Assembly (NCBI GenBank): GCA_017431785.1
Contig: JAFRKJ010000071.1
Coordinates: 62,001 to 126,000 of the forward strand
DNA: 64,000 nucleotides
Reading direction: 5' to 3'
From: Bacillota bacterium
GTDB taxonomy: Bacteria > Bacillota > Clostridia > Peptostreptococcales > Anaerovoracaceae
The notes beneath the pieces were generated by a model. The model searched no databases, had not been told where the DNA came from, and was given only the letters and a program-made list of their open reading frames with translations. This document shows, in pieces, positions 16,716-26,456 of the stretch (the stretch's first letter is position 1; every line of letters begins with the position of its first letter). Both the position numbers and the translations under genes were made by a program.

Positions 16716-18905
16716 TCACGGCAGACGCCCGTAGCTCAGGAAATGCTTCTGCCAGTAGGCTGTCTTCACACTTGTGTACTGGATCGGATTGCCGCAGTGG
16801 ATCATCATGCCGTTACCGACGTAGATGCCTACATGACTTGCTCCCGGTCCGCATGGGTAGGTGTACTGGAAGAAGATCAGGTCGCCTGGCTTCGCTGCCG
16901 ATGGCGATACCTTCGCGCAGATCTGCCTCAGACCTTCTGCTCCAAGTCTTCCATAGCTCCAGCCATTGCCGCAGTGGTTGATGACCCAGCTAACATATCC
17001 CGAACAGTCAAAACTCGTGGATGGCGAAGAGCCTCCCCATACATATGGATAGCCCAGATACTTCTCAGCTTCATGCAGCATGCGTGCAAACCGCTTGTCC
17101 GACAAAGCCTCCGGCGGTACTTTGTAATTGCTCCCGCTCCCTCTTGCTCCATAGGTCGGCAGACTGTCCAGATCAAAGAGGTAATCACGGTTGCCATAGG
17201 TCTTGTTCAGAAGCTCATACTGGACTTCCTCGTCTTTGGTCATCCTTGCCCGAAGAACTGAATCGAGATCATGGTTTGTCATCGTCACGTTCAGGCGATT
17301 AACCTGATGTGTAGTAGTGACCTCGATCTCTTTTTTGCCATTGCTGTCCGCAAGATAGGCCTCCCACTTTTTATGTCCGTGAGCAGAAGCCTGACTGTGG
17401 CTGCTGTAGTAGACATCAAAGTCCACGCCGTACCGTGCAAATGCACCTGTATCTTCAACGACATATTCTGTTCCGTTCATCACGATGTGAGTTCCCATAG
17501 GAACGATCGGATTATTTGCGTCCACTGCGATAGTATGATTTGCTTTCGGCATCTTCCCGCTTGCTGTCGCTCCACCAGCCCAAATCCCACAGCAGATCGC
17601 GCAGGAGCAGTAACCGCTGGTGGTGACTGTTCCCAGGGATTTTCCGACTCTCACCGTCTTCGTCTCTGTCACAGTCCCTGTCTCACTCTTAGTTGAGAGA
17701 CTGTACTGTTCGCGAAATATCTCCCCCAGTTCGTCCTTTACCTGCGCGTAAGTGAACTCTCCGTATTTGGTCGTAAAATATGAAATTAGATGATACGGAT
17801 TATGAGAGATCTCATCCACCTGATAGCGATATTCGTCATACTCCGGATGCGTGCTCTCCATGCGGCTGATCTGCGCGTTCAGTCTGGCTTCCATATCTTC
17901 ATAGGCATCTTCGGTCTTGTGAATGTCTTCATCTGACGAAGGATATGTCGTTGCCATGATGCTGCTGGACATCCCGTGAATGGATGCTGTGCAGCTCGAT
18001 ACCGCAGCCATGATCAACAGAAACATCAGTAGTAGAATCCCGATCACAAGAGCAAGCCTGCTTTTTCTGGCAAAGGCCTCCCGAATCGCTGCCTTGACAC
18101 GAACTGTAAACCTGACGTTTTGCACAACGATCTGTTCGCCTTTCTGCTCAGCATATTTGGCTGCAGCATACTGCCTCTTATAGCGCTGTTTCTGAAAGAA
18201 CTTGTTCAGTCTGCCCTTACGCTCTGCTTCGTTTTTGGCACTACCTGCAGCCTGTTTTCTGGCTGAATCACGAAGCGCTTCTCTGGCCCTGGTCTTCTCC
18301 CGTTCTGCCACCTCTGAAGCAGACCGTTCACGGAGTTTCTGACCCGCCCTTGCAGATACACTGCGGGCAGCATCTTCACTGAGCATTTCTGCCCGGTGCG
18401 ATGCCTCCACACCGACATTCTCATCTTCCTGATCCGATATCCTACGGTGGACACCTTCGTTCAAGGCTGCGGCGGTCATCCGCTTCCGCAGATTGCCTGT
18501 CATGCCGCTTCCCGGTATCGCATCCTCGTCATCCACATAGATCAGCTTGGACTCCTTCGGAGAGCCTTCCCCTTCCATCAGCTTAGAATTGGCCTGACCC
18601 TGTCTGGGTCTTCGATGTGACCTACTTTGGATGCGCGAGTCCCTGATATCCTGGTCAACTTTGCCTTCCCTGACATCTCCTGCCCGCATCGAGTGATCTC
18701 TGGCATCATGCTCGTAGGAGCTGTCGGCGAGTCCGGTCTGATCCATTTCCGTACGCTCATCCTGCGCTTTTCGCCGGATCCTCCGGTCTTTGCCTGCTTC
18801 CATAGCAGTCTCTATTGCTTCAGTTTCTGCGAGTCTTGCTGTCTCCGGCTCAGCCCTCGGAAGAGATGAAATGTTCATGCTCTCCCTTCTATCTGTCTCC
18901 GCCAT
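16716..18905 (-). CDS. CD1108-type bifunctional wall hydrolase (3D + NlpC/P60)
   Basis: A 729-residue conjugation hydrolase (VirB1/TcpG-like role) that should open the peptidoglycan for the mating channel. It has a long polar N-terminus of about 300 residues, very rich in R, E and D. One membrane helix (LALVIGILLLMFLLIMAAV) follows, then a 3D domain (SGYCSCAICCGIWAGG ... AVDANNPIVPMGTHIVM) and a C-terminal NlpC/P60 domain with Cys in SFDCSGYVSWV and His in ASHVGIYVGNG. The frame begins at 18944, but ATG at 18905 has GGGAGGAGC 8 nt upstream and so is preferred. It overlaps the sortase gene by 17 bp. Confidence 0.9.
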   Translation of the reverse strand: MAETDRRESMNISSLPRAEPETARLAETEAIETAMEAGKDRRIRRKAQDERTEMDQTGLADSSYEHDARDHSMRAGDVREGKVDQDIRDSRIQSRSHRRPRQGQANSKLMEGEGSPKESKLIYVDDEDAIPGSGMTGNLRKRMTAAALNEGVHRRISDQEDENVGVEASHRAEMLSEDAARSVSARAGQKLRERSASEVAEREKTRAREALRDSARKQAAGSAKNEAERKGRLNKFFQKQRYKRQYAAAKYAEQKGEQIVVQNVRFTVRVKAAIREAFARKSRLALVIGILLLMFLLIMAAVSSCTASIHGMSSSIMATTYPSSDEDIHKTEDAYEDMEARLNAQISRMESTHPEYDEYRYQVDEISHNPYHLISYFTTKYGEFTYAQVKDELGEIFREQYSLSTKSETGTVTETKTVRVGKSLGTVTTSGYCSCAICCGIWAGGATASGKMPKANHTIAVDANNPIVPMGTHIVMNGTEYVVEDTGAFARYGVDFDVYYSSHSQASAHGHKKWEAYLADSNGKKEIEVTTTHQVNRLNVTMTNHDLDSVLRARMTKDEEVQYELLNKTYGNRDYLFDLDSLPTYGARGSGSNYKVPPEALSDKRFARMLHEAEKYLGYPYVWGGSSPSTSFDCSGYVSWVINHCGNGWSYGRLGAEGLRQICAKVSPSAAKPGDLIFFQYTYPCGPGASHVGIYVGNGMMIHCGNPIQYTSVKTAYWQKHFLSYGRLP

Positions 18906-19701
18906 CAGATGCTCCTCCCTGCACTTCGTTTTCCGGTGCATCAATATGAATCACACTGCCCGTTGTGCTCATCCTTACAGCCACGATCACCATGCGTCCG
19001 TTCTTCTGTGAATACTCACATGTGGAAAGCGTCAGCAGTCTCTGCCCATACTCTGCAGTCTTCCCTGTCGTGTAGATCGACTTTTCCTTGCACTGACGGA
19101 CATAGTTGTTGAACTCTTTCGGATCTTCGGTAGTAGTGAACTTGTAATACTCAAAGTCATGACCCGTGTAGACCGGTGTGGTGAAGACCGCGATGATCTC
19201 ATAGTCCTCGTGTCCCTGCAGCGTCTCCAGCTCGATGTATTTATGCTTTTTGTAGAAAGCCTCGTCCTTGTAATCTTCCAGATGCGCGAACATTGCCCCG
19301 GATCTCATGTGGTGTCCATAAACGATCAGATTATCGCCAAACACCGGATCACAGTTCTCAGCAAGATACAGGGATCCAGACGGTGAGTATTCCTCGTCAA
19401 AATCCCGGTACAGGTAGTACTCTTCTTCCTGTGGATGGTACATGACTGGGTAATCGATCTCGGTGTCCGGGATCTTAAGCCAGTAGATACAATCCGGATT
19501 CTTTGCGTTGAGCGCAGCAAGTTTTTGGTTTACCCCTTCTGAACTTGTTCCCTCGCCATATGTCACGGACATTTCCTCGAACTTCGTCTCTGCTTTCAGG
19601 TCCTGCCAGTGTATGTTCCACAGCTGATATGCCCCTATTCCAACAGCTGCCATACCAATGATCGTCATTATCACAGCGATTACAGTTTTCTTCCCCATCA
19701 C
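18889..19701 (-). CDS. srtB: Class B sortase
   Basis: A 270-residue membrane transpeptidase with an N-terminal anchor (VIAVIMTIIGMAAVGIGAY) and a class B catalytic domain. Visible catalytic residues are His130 in IVYGHHM, Cys228 in TLSTCEYS and a following Arg (Arg236 in GRMVIV). It should attach proteins with a sorting tail to the wall. Two candidates with TPKTG tails lie in the same element, at 8475-9605 and 27530-32008. The gene overlaps VirB4 upstream (ATGA) and the hydrolase downstream, so anchoring and transfer genes are co-expressed. Confidence 0.93.
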   Translation of the reverse strand: MMGKKTVIAVIMTIIGMAAVGIGAYQLWNIHWQDLKAETKFEEMSVTYGEGTSSEGVNQKLAALNAKNPDCIYWLKIPDTEIDYPVMYHPQEEEYYLYRDFDEEYSPSGSLYLAENCDPVFGDNLIVYGHHMRSGAMFAHLEDYKDEAFYKKHKYIELETLQGHEDYEIIAVFTTPVYTGHDFEYYKFTTTEDPKEFNNYVRQCKEKSIYTTGKTAEYGQRLLTLSTCEYSQKNGRMVIVAVRMSTTGSVIHIDAPENEVQGGASDGGDR

Positions 19702-22532
19702 ATGCCTCCTTGTCGCTTCAATTCTTCGTTTGCTTCTTCGATCAACTGCCGGATCTCATCAACAGTGAGACTCGCTCCGGACTGCGTTTTATCTTCACTT
19801 CTAAGCAGATGCTTTTCGATATATTCATCTAGGGCGTCGTCCGCCATGGACTGCGCTGTGTTTCTGCCTGCACGATCAGCCACGCTCACCGACCGTCCCC
19901 TGCTCTCTGCGATCTGCTGTTTCTGCATGGCTTCTTCAGCCTTTTTCCTACGTTCTACTTCCTCCGGCTTGGTCGTCAGATAGGAGTAGATCTTCAGGCT
20001 CTTATCGAAGCGATCGCGGAACGGGATAATGATGTTTCCGTAGAACAGTAGGCCTTCACCTTCGTTGCTGCTAGTCACGTGAGACAGCTGTTCTTTGGAT
20101 ATATTCAGCTGCTTCGCCAGGATCTGCCGGTCGCCGGCAGCCTGATTCAGCATCAGAATGAAGTCGCTATCCTCAAATATGTTCTCGATCTCCCGTGATG
20201 ACAGGAGATCCTTTACGTTCTGTGTGATACCAGTCGGAATGCCGCCCCACTTACGGAAACGCTTCCATATCTCAACGGAATACGCAGCGGTCTGTTCCTC
20301 CTTAAGAAGGAGATGAAATTCATCTACGTAGTACCTGGTGGATTTATGCTCATAGCGGTTTCTCGTCACGCGGTTCCATACCTGATCCTGTACGATCAGC
20401 ATCCCCAGTTTTTTCAGCTGCTTGCCAAGATCCTTGATGTCAAAGCAGACGATCCTGTTATCTAGCTGCACGTTCGTCCTATGGTTGAACACGTTCAGGG
20501 AACCGTTGACATAGATCTCAAGGGCGGTCGCGATACGCTGCGCCTGCGGCTCCGGCTGCTGACGAAGGATGTCGTACAGGTCACCAAGGATCGGCATGTT
20601 CTCCGGCTTTGGATCCTCAAAGTACTTCCGATACACGATCGGCAGGCATCTGTCGATGACAGACTTTTCTTCTGCCTCGATACCGTTCCGGCTTCCCATG
20701 ATCAGTTCACACAGCGACAGGATGAAGTCAGACTTGAATCCTAGCGGGTTATCGTCATCGGAGTAATCCAGATTGATATCCATAGGATTGATGTAGTCCT
20801 TGCTGGTGGATGATATGTGGATCACCTGACCGCCAAGCGCCAGCACGAGTGCATAATATTCAGCCTCTGGATCGCATATGATGACATCATCATTCGTGAC
20901 CAGGAAGACATTCAGTATCTCGCGCTTTGCAGCAAATGATTTACCGGATCCCGGTGTACCGAGGATCAGTCCGTTCGGGTTCTTCAACTTCTTCCGATCC
21001 ACCAGGATCATGTTGCTGGATAGTGCGTTGAGCCCGTAGTACAGTGCCTCTCCGCTCATGAACAGCTCCTGCGTCGTGAACGGAACGAAGATCGCAAGCG
21101 CTGATGTCGTCATGTTCCGTCTTATCGGTACAAGATTGACTCCCAGCGGCAAGCTGCTCATCAGGCCCTCTTCCTGCATGTAGTCGAGACGTCTCAGTGG
21201 GCAATTTGCCTGCGTTGCGACGCCCGCCGTCGGCATCATGATGTTCTCCAGCTTCTCCCGGCTCTCCGCAACATGCATGAAGATCATGGTGATGTAGAAC
21301 ATCCTCTCGTTACGCGATTGCAGATCATCCAGCATGTGCTTCGCCTCATCACTGTAGGTCTGAAGGTCCGCCGGAATGATGTCCATGTCATAGCCGGAAC
21401 GGATAGCCTTCTTCTGCTCCTCGATCTTCATACGGTTGATGTCTGTCATCTTGGACTTCACCATTTTGATGGCGTTCGTCTGATCTAAGGGCTGAATATG
21501 CATGTTGATCAGCATATTCTCCTCGGTATCGAGGAAGTTCTTCAGCACCTGATCTGATAACTCCGGTGCCAGGATGTGAAGATATGACACTGCCCCTATG
21601 GCCTTTCCCATCTCGAAGTATTTGCCGTTTTCGAAACGCATACTGGTCGGTGCAATATAGTCCTTGGTAGAGAGTCCTGCCTTCCTCATCTCGTCATAGG
21701 AGAACGTGAACTTCGTCTGATCCAGTGGATTCAAAGTCTCGTACATGAGCTTCAGCCGCTCTTCTCCGGTCAACGGATAAGCTATAGCGCCCACCACCTT
21801 GAAGTTATTCAAAATATCCGCCTCGATCCGCTCCAGCTTTGGCCTTGCCACATTGATGTTTTTTGCCTGCACGGTATAGGTGATGTATTTGGTCTTAGTC
21901 AGGCCGTTGTTTCCCTTGGCTAGCTGGTTCTTCAGGAACGTGGCATATTCACGCCGGACATCGTCGTACTTATCATTTCTTGGCTTGATGTCGATGCTCT
22001 CCTCGAACTCCGCCATACCGCCTTTATGATTCACAAAGGTCAGCTGGAAATGGATGGAGCTGTCAAAGTAGTTCAGAAAATCGCACCAGCTGTCGAAGAT
22101 CGCCCGCTGGTCCTCTTTCTGTGCTAGCTGATAGTTCACATCCAGGAATCGGATCGTCTTGGAGTAGACGCCCTTGGCCACCTTACAGATCCCGTCCTTA
22201 CCCATCTCGATATACGGAATGGACTGCTGGCAGCTCAAGGTCTTTCCCTTGTCCTTGCCGTACTTGGCCTTGACCCCTTCACTGACATACCTCTCCTGAC
22301 TCGATCTGGTAGCATCGCGAGATGGCTTCCCTTCTGCTTTGTTTTTCTTTGATTTCTTTTGAAGGCGTTTCTCTTCTTTCTTCCGGCGCTTTTCCTCTTT
22401 TCGCCGGAGCTTGTCCTCCTTCCTTCGGAGCTTTGCCGCCTTCTTTTCTTCTTTGATTTCCTGCTTTAAGGCCTTCTTCTCCGCCTTGCGTTCTGCTCTT
22501 GTAAGCTTTCTATCCCTGTCTGCTTCTGCCAT
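19698..22532 (-). CDS. VirB4-like conjugation ATPase
   Basis: A 944-residue ATPase that powers assembly of the type IV secretion channel. The Walker A motif GTPGSGKS is at 525-532 and a Walker B-like segment YYVDEFHLLL lies near 735. The C-terminal P-loop domain has the usual GITQNVKDLL helicase-like motif. Residues 10-68 form an unusually long Lys/Arg/Glu-rich helical extension. It overlaps prgI upstream and sortase downstream. Confidence 0.95.
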   Translation of the reverse strand: MAEADRDRKLTRAERKAEKKALKQEIKEEKKAAKLRRKEDKLRRKEEKRRKKEEKRLQKKSKKNKAEGKPSRDATRSSQERYVSEGVKAKYGKDKGKTLSCQQSIPYIEMGKDGICKVAKGVYSKTIRFLDVNYQLAQKEDQRAIFDSWCDFLNYFDSSIHFQLTFVNHKGGMAEFEESIDIKPRNDKYDDVRREYATFLKNQLAKGNNGLTKTKYITYTVQAKNINVARPKLERIEADILNNFKVVGAIAYPLTGEERLKLMYETLNPLDQTKFTFSYDEMRKAGLSTKDYIAPTSMRFENGKYFEMGKAIGAVSYLHILAPELSDQVLKNFLDTEENMLINMHIQPLDQTNAIKMVKSKMTDINRMKIEEQKKAIRSGYDMDIIPADLQTYSDEAKHMLDDLQSRNERMFYITMIFMHVAESREKLENIMMPTAGVATQANCPLRRLDYMQEEGLMSSLPLGVNLVPIRRNMTTSALAIFVPFTTQELFMSGEALYYGLNALSSNMILVDRKKLKNPNGLILGTPGSGKSFAAKREILNVFLVTNDDVIICDPEAEYYALVLALGGQVIHISSTSKDYINPMDINLDYSDDDNPLGFKSDFILSLCELIMGSRNGIEAEEKSVIDRCLPIVYRKYFEDPKPENMPILGDLYDILRQQPEPQAQRIATALEIYVNGSLNVFNHRTNVQLDNRIVCFDIKDLGKQLKKLGMLIVQDQVWNRVTRNRYEHKSTRYYVDEFHLLLKEEQTAAYSVEIWKRFRKWGGIPTGITQNVKDLLSSREIENIFEDSDFILMLNQAAGDRQILAKQLNISKEQLSHVTSSNEGEGLLFYGNIIIPFRDRFDKSLKIYSYLTTKPEEVERRKKAEEAMQKQQIAESRGRSVSVADRAGRNTAQSMADDALDEYIEKHLLRSEDKTQSGASLTVDEIRQLIEEANEELKRQGGM

Positions 22533-22893
22533 TGGCAGTCCCTCCTTTCTCCGGCGGCCTGGCCCTGTTCACAGGTCTTGCTCTTGTTGTATTTGTAGTT
22601 TCGTACCGTCTGATCTGCGGCTTCAGATAGCGCACCCGTATGAAGTTGCCCAACACCTTTTCCAGCGGCAGCCCGTCTCTCTCATACATAGCGAAGACAA
22701 AGGCCGGCACCATCAGCATGACCATGATCGTCGCAGCATTGCTGTTCCCGATCAGGCCTCGCGTCAGGAAATATGCCGGAAAGCCTATCACCGCTGCTAT
22801 ACCAAAGCAGATGAGCTGCCTTTTGGTCAGGTTGAACGCGACCTTGTTTTTCACTTTTGACAGATCTTTTGGTACGTTCACGTAAAATGCCAT
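22510..22893 (-). CDS. PrgI-like conjugation membrane protein
   Basis: About 127 residues, of the PrgI family (VirB3-like partner of VirB4). FYVNVPKDLSKVKNKVAFNL at the N-terminus is typical, followed by two membrane helices (LICFGIAAVIGFPAYFL and ATIMVMLMVPAFVFAMY) and a basic cytoplasmic tail. A GTG at 22905 is also in frame but lies inside the AAGGAGGTG ribosome site, so ATG at 22893 is chosen. The 3' end overlaps virB4 by 23 bp. Confidence 0.88.
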   Translation of the reverse strand: MAFYVNVPKDLSKVKNKVAFNLTKRQLICFGIAAVIGFPAYFLTRGLIGNSNAATIMVMLMVPAFVFAMYERDGLPLEKVLGNFIRVRYLKPQIRRYETTNTTRARPVNRARPPEKGGTANGRSRQG

Positions 22894-22911
22894 ATTGTAC
22901 TTCACACCTCC

Positions 22912-23784
22912 TTAGTGCGCATTGAAAATCTGCTTGCTCAGACTGAATGTCTTCAGCAGGGTGTAACACAGCAGCACTGTGTATGCCGAAACGCTGAACA
23001 GCGCGATATGCATGTTGTCCGAGAGATGTATCGTAGAGATCAGCACACTGTAGATGCCTACGCATACCATCATCAGGAACGCCTGGAACGCCAGTGCAAA
23101 CAACCCTCTGAAATAGTTGTTTCCGATCTGTCCCCATTCGCGGTTCCCGAAGGTAGCGAACGGGATCGGCGCAACCGAAGTGTATAAATATATTTCGATC
23201 ATCCTTCCGTAGCAGATGATCGTGATCACGATAGACATGATCTTCATACCGAAGCTGACCAGCAGCGTCTCCAGTGCCAGTGCCACAAGCTCACCTATCT
23301 CCATGTCCTCGATCTGCGAATCCATCACGCTGATCATTGAAGTGATGTCGATCGATGTATCATGCCCGATTACACCTGAGGCGGCATTCACAACGTGTTG
23401 TCCCACATCGAACACCGCCATGGTGATCTGAAATGTGTGGCTCACCAGATAGACAGCGATCATCATCTTGAAAAAGTATTTGAAGAACATCCATGTATCG
23501 ATATCATGCATATTGTTCTTCTCTGTCAGCATGGATATGAGTTCGTAGCACAGAACGAAGGTGATGATCATTCCCGCGATAGGCAGGATCACCGTGTTCG
23601 ACAGGTTCTGTATCATGCTGAACACGCTGCTGTTCCATCCCTGCGGAGTCTGTCCGATCTGCGTGGCGATCTCTCCGGTCTTTTCGTTCACATCCGTGAA
23701 CATGGTGGAGAGATTGGAGTCGATCATGTCCTTCAGAAGAGTTCTCATCCATTCTTCGATTGCATCAAATAAGGAATCGAACAC
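22912..23784 (-). CDS. VirB6/TrbL-like channel protein (CD1112 family)
   Basis: A 290-residue polytopic membrane protein with about six hydrophobic helices, among them VILPIAGMIITFVLCYELI and IMSIVITIICYGRMIEIYLY. The final region IALFSVSAYTVLLCYTLL leads to a short tail ending FNAH. It matches VirB6/TrbL proteins that line the inner-membrane part of the conjugation channel. Translation starts at GTG (23784), with GGAGG 8 nt upstream. It lies between maff2 and prgI, as in Tn1549-type elements. Confidence 0.9.
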   Translation of the reverse strand: MFDSLFDAIEEWMRTLLKDMIDSNLSTMFTDVNEKTGEIATQIGQTPQGWNSSVFSMIQNLSNTVILPIAGMIITFVLCYELISMLTEKNNMHDIDTWMFFKYFFKMMIAVYLVSHTFQITMAVFDVGQHVVNAASGVIGHDTSIDITSMISVMDSQIEDMEIGELVALALETLLVSFGMKIMSIVITIICYGRMIEIYLYTSVAPIPFATFGNREWGQIGNNYFRGLFALAFQAFLMMVCVGIYSVLISTIHLSDNMHIALFSVSAYTVLLCYTLLKTFSLSKQIFNAH

Positions 23785-23806
23785 GGATCATTCCTCCTTT
23801 CTCCCG

Positions 23807-24019
23807 TCAGAACAGGCTGGCAAGCTGAGGAATGAGCTGTGTGCCGATCAGGATGACTCCACCGCCGGCCATCAGCTGTTTGATTCCCTGCGACTTGGCA
23901 CCTGGGTTATCATTTCCATAGCCCTCTGCCAGGTTTATCCCTCCCCATACACCAAGGCCTGCACCAATGGCGATAACCATGGTCTTGAGGTTACCTACAG
24001 CGCTCGTAAAAAAGCCCAT
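23807..24019 (-). CDS. Maff2 family mobile-element membrane protein
   Basis: A 70-residue protein with two hydrophobic segments (TMVIAIGAGLGVWGGINLAE and MAGGGVILIGTQLIPQLA) separated by a polar loop (GYGNDNPGAKSQGIKQ). The Maff2 family is a constant neighbour of VirB6 genes in this kind of ICE and has VirB2-like size and topology, so a pilin-like or channel role is plausible but unproven. AAAGGAG precedes the ATG. Confidence 0.88.
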   Translation of the reverse strand: MGFFTSAVGNLKTMVIAIGAGLGVWGGINLAEGYGNDNPGAKSQGIKQLMAGGGVILIGTQLIPQLASLF

Positions 24020-24114
24020 TCGCTTCTCCTTTCTCTTGAGTTACCTCATGTGTAATAACTGATTATTGTTATGATTTCGTAACAAAGGCTGTGCCCGGAT
24101 AGGGGGTCTGTACT

Positions 24115-25923
24115 TCACTGCTCCGTATCTCCTCTCGCCTCATACATCTCAAAACTCTCATCCATTCCGAGCTTCAGATTTTTGCTCAGGTATTTCTCCA
24201 CATCGAAGGCATTTCTCTCATCGTAGTCGGAGAGTTCTTTGTATCGCTTATGTTTGGTGATATCGAATTTGTCTGAGTAAAACGGCCTGACACCTCGAAG
24301 CTGCAATATGCACTTACCGCCCTCCATGACCGCAAGCTCGTCTTTGCTCATGAGCTCTCTGCCGGTCTTCTGGTAGTTGAGTCCGTAAGATCTGTTCTGC
24401 CCTCTGGTATCCGATGTATTGAACAGATCGATGGTCTCCTTGCCCAGCATTTCCGATATGTCTTTCAGCGTCGTTTCTTCCTTGCCGCCCAGGAACAACT
24501 GGGTGTCACAGTTCCCGGTGATTGTCTCGGCTGCGTCCTTGTACAAAGTCTTCAGTTGCGACTTTGACTGCAGTATGATGTTGGCCGAGATCTCACGGGA
24601 ACGGATCGTGGCAATGAGCTTATCGAACTTCGGGATCTGCCCGATGTTGCTGAACTCATCCAGCAGGAACCTCACGTGATACGGCAGTCTGCCGTTATAT
24701 ACATCATCCGCACGCTCGCACAGCATATTGAAAAGCTGGCTGTACATGATGGCAGCGACAAAGTTGAACGTGTCGTCCGTATCGGAGATGATGATGAACA
24801 GCGCTGTTCTCTGGTCCCCGATCATATCCAGCTCCAGTTCGTCGTAGCTCATGATCTCTCTAAGCTCTGCGATATCGAACGGTGCGAGTCTCGCTCCGCA
24901 GCTGATCAATATCGACTTAGCGGTCTTGCCGGCGGCCAGCTTGTATTTCTTGTACTGGCGCACAGCGAAGTGCTCCGGCTGCTCTGCCTCCAGGTCTTCA
25001 AAAAGAAGGTCCACTGCATTTTTGAAGGTCTCATCGTCCTCTCTGGTCTCGGATGCATTCAGCAGTTCCAGGAGTGTTGAGAAATTCTGTTCTTCCTCCG
25101 GTGCCTCATACCAGATGAATCCGATGAGTGCACAGAACAGCAACCTCTCTGCCTTCACCCAGAAATCCTCTGTCGCCTTTTCACCCTCCCCTTTTGTATT
25201 GGCGATGATGGTATTCACCAGCTTCAGGATGTCCTTCTCGGAATGGATGTAATGGAACGGGTTATAGTGCATCGACTTTCTGAAATTGATAGTGTTGAAC
25301 ACTTTCACCCGATACCCGCCGTTCGCCAGCATCCTTCCGCATTCGATCACAAGACTTGCCTTCGGATCAGTGACCACGAAAGACACCTTCTCCGGCATCT
25401 GCATCAACTGCGGTTTGACATAGAACCTAGTCTTGCCACTTCCGGATCCGCCGATGATGATCACGTTTTTGTTCCGTGCATAAATCGGCTTCTTGGGTCT
25501 TCCGTTCAGAGTCAGCCGCTCTGTCGCGGTCAGGAGTATGTTGTTCTCATAGACCGGATCGACAAACGGTGCTATATCCTTTGCCGTTCCCCACCGGGCA
25601 GATCCATATTCGACCCCGTGACGGTAGTGCTTGGCATTTTGCCTTCGGTACCAGACGATGCCTCCAAAAGCCAATGCGGAGCACGCTCCACACATCAGAT
25701 CCTGTGGATACAAGCTCATCCATAGAGGATCAAAAGCCATCTGCCAGTTGGATATGAGCAAAACCAGCCTTGCAATCAGGTCTCTTCCGCTGCAGAATCG
25801 ATAGAGCCAGTGCAGTTTGTCCGCGAGATAGAAGATAATGATGTATGGAATGCTTCCGATGATCAGCTTCTTCCGGTGCTGCATCGCCAGCCAGTTCTGC
25901 AGATCTTCTTTAAGTCTGGTCAT
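24115..25923 (-). CDS. VirD4-like type IV coupling protein
   Basis: A 602-residue coupling ATPase that links the relaxosome to the channel. Two N-terminal membrane helices (about 20-37 and 75-92) are followed by Walker A GGSGSGKT (158-165), Walker B-like VRFLLDEFSNIGQIP and a conserved SKSQLKTLY segment. The start overlaps the PcfB stop (ATGA). The complete motifs and length indicate a functional gene. Confidence 0.95.
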   Translation of the reverse strand: MTRLKEDLQNWLAMQHRKKLIIGSIPYIIIFYLADKLHWLYRFCSGRDLIARLVLLISNWQMAFDPLWMSLYPQDLMCGACSALAFGGIVWYRRQNAKHYRHGVEYGSARWGTAKDIAPFVDPVYENNILLTATERLTLNGRPKKPIYARNKNVIIIGGSGSGKTRFYVKPQLMQMPEKVSFVVTDPKASLVIECGRMLANGGYRVKVFNTINFRKSMHYNPFHYIHSEKDILKLVNTIIANTKGEGEKATEDFWVKAERLLFCALIGFIWYEAPEEEQNFSTLLELLNASETREDDETFKNAVDLLFEDLEAEQPEHFAVRQYKKYKLAAGKTAKSILISCGARLAPFDIAELREIMSYDELELDMIGDQRTALFIIISDTDDTFNFVAAIMYSQLFNMLCERADDVYNGRLPYHVRFLLDEFSNIGQIPKFDKLIATIRSREISANIILQSKSQLKTLYKDAAETITGNCDTQLFLGGKEETTLKDISEMLGKETIDLFNTSDTRGQNRSYGLNYQKTGRELMSKDELAVMEGGKCILQLRGVRPFYSDKFDITKHKRYKELSDYDERNAFDVEKYLSKNLKLGMDESFEMYEARGDTEQ

Positions 25924-26429
25924 CGCTCGAACCCCCGGTTCTTCTCTTTATCTCTGTCGCGTTCGCGATGACCAATGATCCTCGTTCGGTCGAGTGCCTT
26001 CTGCAGCCTCTGTCTCACGGACTTTTTTTCTTCTTTGCTCATGGAAATACCGGTATATTCCCGGAAGGCTGCTGTCATCACATCCACGTCCCTGGCCCGG
26101 AAAAACACGATGTACCTGGGCGGATCCATGGAGCTATCTTTCTTCAGGCTGTAATCGACGCTGTACTTACGCGCCACCTTTTCGAATGATTTGATGTTGT
26201 TATCCGTGATCTCGATATTGGTCAGTTCGCAGCCTTCATCCATCAGCTGTTTCATACTTTTTTTGCCGTGAACCGTTATCTCCGGCTCCTGCTTTCTATT
26301 GACTCCGTACCGGCTCCGGTAGTATCTCTCCCGCAGGAGCATCATGAGAGCCGATCGGAGCACGCCTGCTGTCATCCTTGTTGTTCTGACACACAGCGCG
26401 ATTGTCTTATCATTCACTTCCTCCTGCAT
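25920..26429 (-). CDS. PcfB family protein
   Basis: A 169-residue soluble protein. It begins QEEVNDKTIALCVRTTRM and contains GKKSMKQLMDEGCELTNIEI, both typical of PcfB-family proteins, which accompany VirD4/PcfC-type coupling proteins. The C-terminus is strongly basic, which would suit DNA or relaxosome contact. AAGGAG lies 6 nt before the ATG. It is directly upstream of and overlaps the coupling-protein gene. Confidence 0.85.
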   Translation of the reverse strand: MQEEVNDKTIALCVRTTRMTAGVLRSALMMLLRERYYRSRYGVNRKQEPEITVHGKKSMKQLMDEGCELTNIEITDNNIKSFEKVARKYSVDYSLKKDSSMDPPRYIVFFRARDVDVMTAAFREYTGISMSKEEKKSVRQRLQKALDRTRIIGHRERDRDKEKNRGFER

Positions 26430-26456
26430 TTCGATCTCCTTTTCTTTCTGTCGTTA